Assembly (NCBI GenBank): GCA_036897445.1
Contig: JAYMTL010000054.1
Location: 47,693 to 111,692, forward strand
DNA from: Pelargonium tetragonum
Taxonomy: Eukaryota > Streptophyta > Magnoliopsida > Geraniales > Geraniaceae
Reading direction: 5' to 3'
Length of the DNA stretch: 64,000 bases
The notes beneath the pieces are model-generated. The model saw only the letters and a list, made by a program, of their open reading frames with translations. It was not told the origin of the DNA and searched no databases. Positions 50,301 through 63,700 of this stretch are shown here, in pieces (within the stretch, counting starts at the first letter, position 1; every line of letters starts with the position of its first letter). Made by a program: the position numbers and the translations under genes.

Positions 50301-51752
50301 AAGTCAAATCTAGTACAAGGAATTTTAGAGGGTATTTTATAGTGTTTTGTAACCAAGTTATATCCTTCAAAAATGACCTTTAGCTTAGCATCTTTCTCGG
50401 CCTAGTTGTTAACAAAGGGAATCAGGAAAGATAGGGAAATTCTCTAGCTAAGGCAGTCCCTCAAAATGGGTTTAAGTTATAAGTTAGGGGAATCTATAAA
50501 CAAAGAAGCACTTCCATCTTATTAGTTTTTAGCTTCTTATTTCTATTATATAAGTGCGCAACAAGCAATTAGTATACAACTAGAAGCTTCCCGGGGGTTT
50601 TAAAGGGCGCTTCAATAGGCTCTTAGGGGAGGGCAAAAGATATAAACGGGGCTCTTTTCATATAGAATTAAAGTCAAAATTTATAAATAAGAGATCCATG
50701 CACTTCTTTTTTGTACTACAATACCTAAAGTCTAAGTTTTTTGTAGCTAACAAACAAGGAAAGGTATATTAAATGAGATTCTACCCTCATTATTTTTTTA
50801 ATAAAATCGAGGAAAATCCTCCGCTTTTAGTTTTCGAACAGCTATACTCTTTCTTTTACTATTTTGTTATAGTAGACTTACTTATAAAATCCTTGTTTAG
50901 TAATAAATAAAGTTAAGTATTCGTATATCATAATATCATGGGTATGCTCAATAAAGCGTAATCTTTTGTTTCCAAATTTATCTACTAAACACTTTCGAAG
51001 CAAAAGATATCCATTAAGTATTAAGAGAACCCCATCACCAGCGAGTCTAAGGTAACACTTTTATAAACTATAAACAGGACGGACTAAGGGCATTCTCTTA
51101 GAGCTCTCTTGTTTTGCTTTTACTAGATACTCAATTTCTAGAGGGTCCTACTAGGTTTATACCAGGAAAGCACTTTGAGACAACAACTGAAAATAGGATA
51201 CTATTCTTCGAATTCTTAGAAATATACCTTAAGTTAGCTTTCTATATTTCAAATTGACTCTACTATGAAGTTAAGTAGTACAAAACAAGGACCAATTACC
51301 TTTAAGATAAGAAATGTAGTCTCTTGATAAGTTTGAACCACCTCTACTTTACTTCTAAGTATATACAGATTCGCTTTACTACTTATTGTTAAGTTTTAAT
51401 AAAAACGTATACAAGGGGATAGAAAAAAGACATTCTTTTATAAATCATACACCTTGAAGGGGTCTCTTACCTTACTAACTTTCGGAACCCTTACATCTTA
51501 GTTTCTGTATTCCCTATTTTTATGAATGAAAAAAGACAAAATAAATAGCAGTATTCTAAATTTGTTCTATATTTAATTAAGGAAAATCCGTCTTATTCGT
51601 GCGGGGCTTAGAATTGCTTATATACTTAGATTTTTTAAATAAATCCTTGCAGGAAATCCTTAATAAGGATATCCCTCTCCCAATCGAGCCCTAGATCTTT
51701 CAAAAGCATCCTAGTCTCTTAGCTAAGGTATACGCTCTTATACCGATTCTGT
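47301..51752. other. No gene seen
   Basis: One minus-strand frame of 67 codons (50007-50210), unconvincing. Near 48.7-48.83 kb the word TTATACT recurs several times without a fixed period. No other structure was recognised. Confidence 0.5.
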
Positions 51753-51824
51753 TTTAGAATTCTTTCAGCGGTAGAGTGGGTCAGTTTTAAGAGGAATGCC
51801 GTGGGTTCAAGTCCTACTGAGCCT
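51753..51824 (+). pseudogene. tRNA-like segment, degenerate (Lys-UUU-like)
   Basis: The segment is 72 bases, a normal tRNA length without CCA. A D arm CTTT / AGAG encloses CAGCGGT (51762-51776). A T arm GTGGG-TTCAAGT-CCTAC (51801-51817) pairs in all five positions, one as G-T. Between them the spacing is that of a standard tRNA: a 7-base loop GTTTTAA at 51784-51790 would place anticodon TTT after U33, followed by five stem bases and a 5-base variable loop. However, the anticodon stem (GGTCA against GAGGA) does not pair, and the acceptor ends (TTTAGAA against TGAGCCT) do not pair. It may be a decayed tRNA gene, a tRNA-derived SINE remnant, or a chance match to A- and B-box words. The short D loop is more like organellar or bacterial tRNAs than fungal nuclear ones. 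Confidence 0.3.
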
Positions 51825-54800
51825 ATATTCCCTATAATTAAATTATCTAACTATAATTTTTTATTAGAGTAACCGCAGAGTATTCTGAAGGGGACGCCCT
51901 TGATATACCCTATGCTTGTATTATCAGTTTTTTTCTTATTCAAAAAAGTTTCTCTGTTCTCGTACAGATATATAACTACTATAACTAGAATTGAAGTTGC
52001 CGCTCCTCTATACCAGAGACTCTAAGAAGAAGTTGACCAGGTATCCTACGTGCCATCTTCCAACACCCTTCGTACTCGTATATTGATGATCTATTTCCAC
52101 TCTTTGCCTTATGGTCGCCTTGCAAAAAATAACAAGAGTGCTAGCCGTTAAGCAGAGTAAATGAATGAAACCCTAAGGCTAAAGGGGAACTTTAATCTAT
52201 AATAGAATAGGTATATCTATATCGGACACTCTCCTTATGGAACCCGCTTACGTTAAAAACCTAAAAACCCGATTTGCTTTTTCTTTAAATGCACTCGTGT
52301 TTAGAAGGTTTGCAATTTAACTGGATTTTATAAGCTCGAGATTTTTGCTTCTTAGAGAGGTTTCTGTTACTCACAACCACGCTTTATACTTATATCCGAG
52401 ATTACAACTTGCTTCTAGTATATAATCACTATATTGTATTGTACACATTTTAATATTGAATTGTTTATCTCAGTAATTATAACGAATCCTTATTCACGGT
52501 CAAGCACCAAGAAGTTCCTGTTGAATCAATCAGATAAGCGTATACTGTGGGCTACTGTTCTTTGCTTTTATAAGAGTTATTCTTGAATGGCTGCTGAAGA
52601 AAAGGTTATACTTATAATTTATAACTACGAATTCTCCTTCTAATGCAAAATGAAATAGATCTGGAGGAAGGAACAGTTAACACGAACTTAGATTAGAGCG
52701 TCCAGTTTGAGTAGAGAAATTCCGGGTTTATCCGTGTACAAAATCCTCCTGGATAGAACCGAGCCCCTTTGAGTTTCGTTTCGCTAGAGTCTTAGCTCTT
52801 TCTAAAGCCTCTCTTTAAAACCTAAGCGTAACAATTTAGAGGGGCGCCTTAAAAATGAAATATAGAGCAAAAACCTCCAGTGAAGATAAAGCAGAGTAAA
52901 ATAAAGATGATACAATTCTCGGGCATTACCCGTAAAAGAAAAAAGGGTTAGTATAATATAGAGCTCTAGGTTTCCAAAAGATCCAGCTTTAATAGGATCT
53001 TGTACAATTAACTAAGAAGTATTCTCTAGCCCCTACCCCTTATCAGTAAGAGTTAAAGGGTTTGTGGAAATGATCTCTAGATTTCTGAACCGAGTACTTT
53101 TATAGAACTTTAGCTAAAAGAATAAGGGTATAACTAAAATCTTCTGAAATACCTAAAAAAGCACATATAACCCGCTTCGAAGTGCTGCTTCTAGACTTTT
53201 TTGTTTGATTAACAATGAAGAATTGCATTGTAACGCCTTCCTTTTAACTAACTTTTGTAGGCCTTATTTTGCGGGTCAGTTTTCAATTCTCCTGGGAATC
53301 GTGTAAATATCTTGGTTAGTGCTTTTCTATTCATGTTTTTTGTCCATTTGAGATGGATTCTTCCTCGTTTTCGTTAAAATACTAAGAGAACAGAACTCAA
53401 TAAGGTTTTAGTGTGGGCACTTTTTGAACTTACGTTTTGAAATATTATAAAACTAAGAAATTGCTATTAATTTAATATTAGTGGATCCTGTGCTACAACG
53501 AAACTAGATTTTTGACTTTTGATAGAAAAAATCTCAGTGACTCCCCTGCTTAGGGGGCGCAGTCCGCTTTGGATCATTTTCTTTCATTGGGAGTCTTTTA
53601 TAGACAGGACAGGAGTTGGGTGTCATACATAGCTCTTTTTTCTTCTCCGATTTTTTAGTAGGACAAAAAGAGTTCTTACTTTTGAGATTGTTAAACAGCA
53701 TACTTCTAATTTAGAGAAACTTGATACTTCGTAGTTACAGAAAGAAGTTCGAATATACCAAAAATTTCAAGAGTCCAAACTCTCCTTATTTATTTCAATA
53801 AAAGCCTGCTAGTTTTAGTGTATGGTTCAAAATCCGAGTTTACTATCCTAATAATTGAATAATGTCCCGAGATTTAAAACATATTTAGGGAGTTAGCCCC
53901 CTCTTGTGTCCTATATACAAGCATCCTTCAAACGAAAGCTCATTCCTCTTCTCTTTGTGTAATAATGGATTCTTTACCTTATCTGCTTGCTTGTAGTAAT
54001 TAAAGATAGTACATTTATAGTACATTATAGAACAGGATTCTCCTTCAATATAAGAGTAGCTGTTAAACCCGGCAATTTTAGATATGCAATAAGGCAAAAA
54101 GTACCTAACAAGAGCTCAAAAGAAAGGGCTTCTTGTGATTGCCGTAACTAAGTTTATTAAATAACTCTTTATAAGACCTACTACTAAAACAAAGTCTAAT
54201 ACAGAGTTTAGGGAGAGTCCAAAATGCGTGAAGCATTCCTTGGTAAATACAAAAAAAGGAAACTCTAGAGAGTTGTCTGTCTCTCTGAATCCTTGTAATT
54301 TATGCCTTGCGAGGAAATAACGTAATATGTTTCATTATCATAGTCTTTTCCTCTCACTTGTTTCATTAGTGTTTATAGGGGGTTTATAGCAAAATACAGG
54401 TTCCGTGTTATATCCTTTATTATATTAGGGGCTTTAAATCTAATAGAATAAAATTTCTAAGCAATCTTCGGTACATAACTAACTAAGAGTTTTTGATACT
54501 AAACTTAGAAAAAAGCAACTGTAGGACCCTTTATTCATGCGTTAAAACACAAGTTAATACCTGTCTCTGTATAGATATATTTCTCTTTGTAGATTTTGCT
54601 TTAACTTTTCTAACTCAGGAACCCTTGCTTTTACTTAAAATAAAAAAGCAATTTATAACTAACTTTAACTTAATCAAATTTGGATTAAAAATAACCTTAT
54701 AACTAAGCCAAACCTCGCCAGCTTAAAAGCAAAGTTTTTTGAATAATTAGAAGTAGAGTGGAGCTAGTATTTAGTGAAAAGGTACTCAATACTCGTGTGC

Positions 54801-57682
54801 TGGGCTCTCCCTAGCGAAGAGTTACCCACCCGATTTGTTAATAATTTCAGGTTTCTATGGGGGTTCCTGCTACTGTGATATAGTAAGAGCTAGACAAGAT
54901 TTCTGAGCCATTATAAAACCTTTTAGACTTCTAGGATCCCTTACAAGTTCCTCGCTTAGGAGAGAAAGAAAAATATGCTTAGAGGAGCTCGCCTTTTTCA
55001 TAATTCTTGTACTTTTTTAAGAATTAGGCGAACCTTTTACTAAAGAAAAGGAGTTCTTAGCCTTGGATAGGGATTTCAATTCGCGACTTTCTAAAAAAAC
55101 TGATTAGTAAGGAATTAATTACAAGGGTCAGCCCAATATTCGGTATTAGTTAAAGCTATAATGCAGTCAATTCCTCAACTAGCCAAAACTACTACACAAA
55201 TATCCATTAATGTGTATATAACAAATACGAGTAATTAAAAATAGGAACATAAAGGAGATCCTTTTGGGCTTTTCAAGTGGGCAAGCATACTGCTGGAAAA
55301 GAGCGTGGAGTAATAGTAATGGCGGAGTCAAGTAAATCGTGGACACAGAGTGAGCAGTTTTGGAATTTAGAGGTAAATTCATTTCCACTCGAGGTTACTA
55401 GAGCGTAAAAAATATTACACAAGTATTTCAGAGATAAGGAATCCTTTCTACAAAATTTGTATGTCGACATAAGCCCTTACCTTATATTAAAGTATTAAAG
55501 GTACCTAACCCAGGATATCTAATCTCCTTAGCTTTGTAAGGTAGAACTTTTTGGAAACTCTGCGGAGATTAAGAAAGCTCCGTAAAGTACTAGTTTATAG
55601 CAAGGAAAAATCCTTAGTAAAAAAGAGTCCTTTTATTTTATAGGAGGCCCAGCTAAAAAAACTAAAATGAATTTTTAGAGCCGCCCCTGGAAGTAAAGCT
55701 AATACAAGTCTAATTTTTATAAAATACCAAGTATTTCAATTTAATATAGGCGCAAAAGGACCCTTTAGGGGTTTCTTACTTAACTAACTCTTAGTATTTA
55801 GTGGATACTCTATAAATTTGTTAGATTAAAATTTTCTTAATAACGCGGTAAATTTAAGAAATGGGAGAGACACGAATAAGTATTAACTTGTGTTTTATCG
55901 CACGGAAAAGGCCTTAGAATGATTTTTAATAAATAAAGAGCGTCGCATCTTTTTTGTGTAAAGTCGAGTTTAGAAAGTTATTACATAAAAGTTCCTCCTT
56001 TTTTGGAAGACTTTCCCTTAGGATTGTCCTTTTGGCGAGAGTTTGCAAGGAACACCGGTATTCTATATGGTTAGTAGTAAACTTTTATCATCAATTCTTT
56101 CTTGTCACAAAGCGGTAAGGGGTTTTATACTAGAGATTCAATACCTAAATTCGGTAAAGAACTAAAGAGCTCCCTTGGTCCCACAAATTTCTAACATCTG
56201 AGATTTTTTCCTCGAGAGACTTGGCAATATTATTAATTTCTATTTCATTTTTCTCTACACGACGATCCGTTAAAATAGTTAAGAAATAAGGGATCAAATC
56301 CGACCAAAGTTACTCCTTATGGAACTCTATTCAATTTTTACGAAAGACCTAAAAATTTTGGGAAAGAAGAAGAAATCCAGCTGTTGTAAGAAACTTGTTT
56401 ACTTATGAAATCAAAAGTGGGACAAACGCAACTAAACCTAGACCAAAAACCTAATATTCATAGTTTGTAAAATTTCAATTAGCTTTGAATCCATCAGCCA
56501 AAAAGCGTTTCCAAAAAAAGGGTCTCGATTTCGAGTTAAGTCTCTCTTGATTGTTATGAAAAACGCGGATAACCCTACGGAAATTTTTATAGAGGAAGAC
56601 TCTATAAATTCAAATATTTCCAGTCAAGTCTTTCTTAATATACAGCTCTACAGACAAGTTAGATCCGATATAAATAGTAAGTAAATAATTATAGGTTGAA
56701 TTTCCTAACAAGGTTTTTTGTAAAGAGGATTCTTAGTCCCACACAGGCTCTAAAGAAAATTGAAGTGTGTGCTTGGGTTGTTGCTACATCAAGGGAGGGC
56801 CTCTCTAGTAGAAAAAGGATTTTCTGCAATGTACCAATTTGTAGTTGATCTTGTATGTGCTTTCCTTTCGGAAAAAGACTTTCTTAAATATCATGCCTAA
56901 TTGGATTTATAGCTATTCGATATTAATGTACTCGCTTACTTTAGTTTTACTCTTTAGTATATCACCATTCAGAAGTCTCTCTTCTTGCTGAGATATATAC
57001 AATATTTAGGTGCTGGTACTTTATACAAATTATGTCCGTTGTAGTCTTTATTAAAACAAGGGCCATTCTTCTTTAGTTATTTTTTCCTGCACAGAATTTT
57101 ATCCACAAAAAATCTACAAGAGTTGCCTCCTTACTTTTGGACTATAGGATTCCTATTACATATACTTTCAATTCTTTGCTTATGACACCTACAAACTTTT
57201 TAGACCTTTATTATGTTCCATTAACCCTTAGCAGGAGGCCCTTATATTTTTCTTTAAATAAGCCGTAAACCTTTTAAAACCCCTAAGATATGTAACTAAT
57301 ATTAGAATTTCTCTAAATCTCAGGAGTACCATAATCCGTCTGGACGTGAAAAACCTCCTTGGCTAGTGAATAATTATTCGAGGAGAACTAGAATCGCTGT
57401 GTAGCTTTATAGAATAAAAGTGTTTTTTTTTAATTATGCACAGCTATCCCACCTAAATAGGCCAAATAAGGAATCCTGTTATTCGACTAAAAGAATACAA
57501 ATATTAATTAAAAGTTGGGTATTCCTCTATCCAAGGAATTCCGCTTCTGGGTTCCGAAAAGGATGAAAACTCTTTTTAAGGTACACTTCGGACTACTATA
57601 TGTCAAAACCTATATGAATGCAGAAAAATCCTAATAGGAATAAAGGCATTAAAAAGCAAAAAGAGGATAACTATTACTCGCG
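51825..57682. other. No gene seen
   Basis: Frames at 53885-54097 (minus), 54493-54702 (plus), 55179-55388 and 55273-55470 (minus, overlapping in different frames) are all under 71 codons with no family signature. CTGAAGGGGACGCCC near 51875-51889 faintly recalls the reverse complement of the repeat core, but nothing around it aligns. Confidence 0.5.
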
Positions 57683-57740
57683 ACTAAAAAACCTATATCT
57701 TATTTTTTAGTTTATAGTCGAGGAAACTAAAGTTAGTTTC
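57683..57740. other. Two adjacent hairpins
   Basis: The first stem is ACTAAAAAA (57683-57691) with TTTTTTAGT (57703-57711), nine perfect pairs over an 11-base loop. The second is GAAACTAA (57723-57730), loop AG, TTAGTTTC (57733-57740), eight perfect pairs. The stems share ACTAA/TTAGT words. No gene borders the pair. Confidence 0.6.
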
Positions 57741-60700
57741 ATTTCTATAATGGAAATCCTCCCATATGCGGGTTTCTTTTATTTAAGTTTATATAAGTGT
57801 ACCTCCAGACACCTTGGAATACTTAGGGTATAGTGTAAGACTCTAATTGGGTGAGTGGCGCTCTCTTTCCCTAGACCTTTACACTTGTTTTTGTACTAAA
57901 AATGAAAATGACTCTTTCTAACTGACTTTTACTTAGTGACACTTGGTTTAGTACCAAGGATGCGCTAAAAAGATAATGAGTTAATAAAGGCCTTACGATT
58001 TTGTTTTTATAATATGTCTTACATTGAACGACCATAGAATCCCCTTCTTTGTCTAATAGAGCTCCGTGGATTATAGTTAGCCAGCTCCCTTTAGTCTATA
58101 GAAGTTACAAGTCATTAGGAACTCCTAAGTGTAAATTATCCTTTCTAGAACTCTAACCAAGTCTCTTTCATGAGACCCCGGCAAAGTGTTTAAGATCCCG
58201 AAGTTTAATCGAAAATCTTAAAAGTTAACTTACTTCTTGGGAATATCGGAAGATTTTTTTAGATTCTTGTATTTGCATGCATTTCTCTATAACAACTCTG
58301 ACTTAAATTTCCCTTTATTCTAACTCTCGCACACAGTAGCCAAACCCTACCATCCTTTTTGTATACTATTTTGCTTTGGCAATGGGGTTGCTGCTGTTTT
58401 CAAGTAAACTAATAAACTATATGCCATATCCATGTAATTTATTACACTCTTTGAGATTTATAAAAAAAGTAAAGGAGCCCCCATTTTAATCCTGTATTTA
58501 AGGCCAACTAAATACATGAGTACTCCAGGTAAGAGTTATAGTTATTTTAGCCAAGAATAAGCACTAAATCCAGGTTTAATCTCTTTTAGGACAAAAGCCA
58601 GGGCAGGCGCTCGTAAAACACGGGTAAGTCGCTTAGGAAATGAAACATAAATAAAAAGGGCCTAGGCCTTTCCCTACTCTTTGTGAGGAGTAAAGGCACT
58701 TATAGTAAATTAGAGCATAGTGAATAAAGGCTAACCCGTTAAAATATCCAGGAAAGTTGGAATACTACTGCTTTGATCTAACTTTGATCTAAATCCTACA
58801 TTCCGCCTTTTTTGCCCAGGTTACTTATAAGGTTTTCGTTACAGGTAACAAAAGGAGAATTGCTTGAGGAATATCTACTTCTTTTTAGGCTCTCCCACAA
58901 GTGTTTTGCAATAACAGAAAGAAGTTTCCGTGTTTACGTGTTCGGCTGGCTACCTTATTAGTAATAAATGCTGACATATCGAGTTATAAAAGTTTAACCC
59001 TTTGGAGGATACATTATTGGTAAGCAGACTCCAGTAAATCTAATGAGGAAAAGTCTTCTGTAAAACATCAAGAATAAGATAAACAGATCCAGAGTCTAGC
59101 TCCTAATCCTAATAGGGGTCCAGTGTTTAATTACTTCAAGTACAAAAAGCTGACTGCTATTAGAACTTCCACCCGATTTTTTTAACTAGATTCGTGTTTT
59201 TTGTAACAATATGAAAAAAGACTCGTGTATCCCTCCCCCCTCCGTTTGTGGTAGAAGTGCAAGCATTTTTTTTTAATTCACTTCATTTATAAAAAGACTC
59301 CTTTGGGCAATCCATGTAGATGAAGTTACAAGGTAGAAAACGCTTCTAAAAATTCCTAAGCCAATTTATAACCACAGCTATAAGGAAACTTCCCTGAAAC
59401 TCTATTTCGAGGCTGACTTGTACTTAGAACAGTTATACATCTGCATAAGAGATTTGCACTTTTAGCGTATAAATTTATCTAAACCCATTTCTACTAACTA
59501 TAGGGCTCTTTGGTTGGGGCTGACTGGCTAATCTTGTGTAATTAGAAAGTCTCCCTTTATATGATATGCGAAATTAGAGTGGACTTTTTAAATTTTCTAA
59601 AAAGTTTTGACTCTAATTAGGTAGTTTTAAGTATAGGTTATGGCTAAAGTAATCCTTCAGGCAGACTCTTTGATTCCAGTATTGTTAGTGACATTTTTTT
59701 GTAGCCTGTATACTAGTTTAGTGCATCTCTTTTAATCTTAGCTAGACTATAGAAATTGAACTATACATGGCTTACTTTTTCTTTCTGTGAAGAAATTTCT
59801 TGCTTTTGTGATACCAAAACTCTGTTAACCCCTATATCATTGCAAATTTCTATTACAGGCACTCTACTTCTGTAGTCTTATAATTTTGAGGCTTTATTGT
59901 CTTACTTTCTTGTACTAGAAAAAACCCCACTACACTATATAAGGTACTGCCAAAAATCAACACAAGAATACTACTACTAGGCAAATTATTCCTACCTGTA
60001 CTACTAAAAAGAAAGATGATTTTAGCTTTTTATGATAGCTTATTCAGTGGTTAGCACTTGGCAAGGGACCTCATACGAGTAGAGTAAATTAAGACTTACT
60101 TAAGAAACGCCCTGAAGTTTAGACCTGTATCAAGTTCCCATTCTCTTTGTTTTGAAGCTAAGAGACACGGTAGGAAGCTTTTTTACAGAATTGCCGGGGG
60201 CTTTTTACTAGATCCTTACTTATCAAGATCTATTTCACAGGGAGCCCTTATGAAGTGATAAAAGACAAAGAACCCGTACTAAAATGAAAGCGTATTGTAG
60301 TTCTCTTTCTTCAGCGAATTCCCATAAAATAAAAGAGGGAATATAAAGTAAGTAAGAAAGCAGAACAAAATTAGGTCTTATAGGATCTAGCATATGAATT
60401 TGCAGTGATTAAAAAAAAAAGGTATTCGATATTTTGATCATTATTTAATAAAAGAAAGTTAGAAACTAAGAAATAGCATACCTACCCTACAAATCGGGGT
60501 CTCTCCCTATATTTAATGGAATAGACCCGAAAAGAAAAGTACAGCCCGACTAGAAACTAGAGCACTCGTTAACAAAAAACTCCTTTTTCCAGTAAAACAT
60601 CAGAGCTTACCCACAAGTAGATTTTTTTCGCTTTTCTAGCTTATGTATTAAGCAACGCACTTCTTTTAAAAAGTACTGAGTGTTCCCCTTTTTTAAGCAA

Positions 60701-63700
60701 AAAGCTTCGTTGTAGAGTTTTGTTAACCTGCTGTCGAAACGGGTACGCGCTATCTTTTCCTAGGATAATTTGTGAAAGAGTCCTTTATACCCACCCTATC
60801 ACTCTATATAAATATAATAAGAAAAGGTTACTCAGGGGAGAGAATCCCTATTACTAGGATGCCCTTGTCCGAATTACCCTTTCATGTTTTCTTTATAAGA
60901 GAGCAACACTCTGCATTAAACCTCGGGCTGCCAGCTAGCAGAGCTTTTATCGGGAAGAAGCGTGCCTCAGTTTTTTTGAAAATTTTCACAACTCTTAATT
61001 ATCCTTTTCCTTTTTGGGGTTTACGTTCTATAAAAACTAGACTGCTTTCCCTTTTCTAATAGAGGTAAAGTTTTGACTATATTGAAAAATAAGCTACTAG
61101 GGTATACAAATTTATAGCAAGGCTTTTAATATCCACAACGTCTATCCACGGATATTCGTAACTAAAAAGTTTGTGGGTGCAACTATGCCGGAGCCTTTTT
61201 TTAGGGGAAATCCTGGAGGTAACAATAAAAAAGCTTTAAAAGGGGGCTTTGGCTATTTTATTAAGTGGCTTAAGATAAAAAATAATAACTTCCTACTCGT
61301 GTTTAAGAACTACAACATGAGTACGTAAAGATTTTTTTTAATATTCATTTTAACTTTTCGGATAATTCTACCACTATAATTAGAATCACTTAGTATAGAA
61401 TACTTTGTTCTAATTGTACTTGCTAATTAGGAATTTTTAAGATTGGTAACGCGAATGAGTCTTTATAAAAGTATAGTCTAGGTGGGAATTTCTTCATGGC
61501 GGTTAAGAACTTGCAAGACTTTTAGGGTAAACCTCCCTCTATAACCAAGCCAAAAAGCGCAAAATGTCCCTTAAGAATCCCCGATGCAAAAGCAATTATC
61601 TGGAAGCGTCAATCTCTTCGCAGGACCCTTTTTATATTTATTCTTAGGATTTTTTTTTTACAATCGCCCTACTTCACTAGGAAAATGAAGAAGTATTTGG
61701 ATTACTTACTGATTTTGATTCATTCTTTTCCAGAATTCTTTATTAAGCCTAATTCTTACTCTTTTCTTATGGAAAACCCTTAAGCCGGCCTAGGGAAGGC
61801 CCTTTACTTACTCCCTTATCCAACTCGTAAATACCTCTATAACTAATATAGAGTCTATAGAAAACTAACAGATACACTAAAATAGGAATAGAATAACTAG
61901 AAAAAGTACAGGGAACCCTGAAGCCGAAAGGGTACACTTAAAGCGAGGGGGTCCACTCTACTTGCCAAATCTACTGGAAATTCTGCACTAACTTTTGTGT
62001 TTAGAGAGATTAAAATTTTCGAGTTCAGTTTCTTAAAACGCTACAATCGAACATGTCGTAAAAATATGAGTTAAGATTCTCGAGTACTGGGGAGAGGCAA
62101 ATCGGAGACCTTTCTTCTCTTCGCAAGAAGTTTGAACAAAAAGAAAGTAGAGACCTTAGGAGAGAGTAGAGGGCACCCTATATTGATTGAATGAATAAAG
62201 AATGAATCCATATTATATACGTACTAGTGAAAATAGAGGTAACGAAGTTACGAACGCAGAGAATACATATCAAACCAAATTCCGTCTCATTTCTTAGTGA
62301 AATTGCCTTGTTTACAAACTGACGCGGTACTACGGGAGTAGCATACAGGATTCCTAGTTTATCTTCGATACCTTCCTCTTCTCTATTTACCCTGTCCTCA
62401 GAAGGAAGAGTTGTGAAATTTCTAGTTCTGGATTTGTTTAGGGCTTTTCATCCATGTATAGCAAACTGACTTGAGTCTTGACTCTCAATGCCTTTCAACT
62501 GGAATTAGGAGCTCAAAAGACTACAGATATCAATATCTTCCTCTTTACACTTACTGAAAGATAGGTTCAATTTCTTTTTATTACTTTTCTGTTTCATTTC
62601 ATATAGAATAGAAGCAAAACTTCATGAAGTCAAAACTCTAAAGCGAAATTCTTTCTAGATAAGGTAGAGGTCAAGCTTCCCGATCCTGTTAGGAAGTTCT
62701 ATTTGAAATGAAAAGCACACTTTTTGCTATATATAAAACAGAATTTTTGAAAACAACCAAAATAAACATTGCTTAAACAATTTCGAGGAGGAGTTTTTGT
62801 ACCTTGTCCCTAGGATACAGTGCCCCTGTATTTTAATTAGCTCTTTAGTTTAGAGTCCCTTTTTATGTAGAGGTTTGGTCCTTGACGCCAACCCCCTGCC
62901 CCACGTATGGGGAACCCCTTAAACTCATTTTTTGTCATTTTTGAAGCATGCTTAAATTTGTGGTAAAATCAAGTTCTTTGTTAAAAGCCAGGAAAAGCTC
63001 CTTGAAGTAAAAAAGCTCGGCTTATTTTCTTCGATATCCGGTTGTATAGGAGCACTGTTTCATCCAAATTACTGAGGCCCTTTCTATATTCATAAAGACA
63101 ATATAAACTCAAAAAAAAGGGAAAGGATCGGGCGCTTTTTCAAGTTAATTAAAGGGGCACAATCTACCTGTATATTTCAATTGTAATAGTTATAAGAAGG
63201 GTATTCTATAATAAACAAGTAGCGAACAAGTTTTCCTATTGCGGGAAATAGACGAGAAAAATTTCCATAGCTAGTAGTTACGGGGAAAGACAACTGAAAT
63301 TTTTTACCAGGACCGGGTACTCAGTCTCATAGCTCTTATAGATTTATAAAAGGGGAGCCCTCTTAATCCCATAAGCTTTCTTTATTTACAAGCAAGATAG
63401 AGCCTTTCTTTTTTGTTGTCTTACTTCCGGGAGTACTCAAAAGTGGTGGTATAATAATTCCAAATATAACGGTGTAAACGAACTTCTAATCTAATACAAG
63501 AAAGCTGTCTTGGGCCTCCCTTTAAACGGGAATTCTGTCCATATAAAACAAAAGGAAGAAAGATTATTTATCTTTTTCAATACGGAGCGGGTTCCTAAGT
63601 TCCTTTAGCCATAATGAAATGAGTAACTCTTTCTATTTTATTGCTTATTAGCTTTCTAAAAAAGCGCTCGTTGACATATACCAGGAACCCCTCTTTATAT

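Noticed and set aside
60772-61059. 95-codon plus-strand open frame starting at GTG
   Set aside because: No domain, no neighbouring gene and no upstream signal; length is expected by chance.
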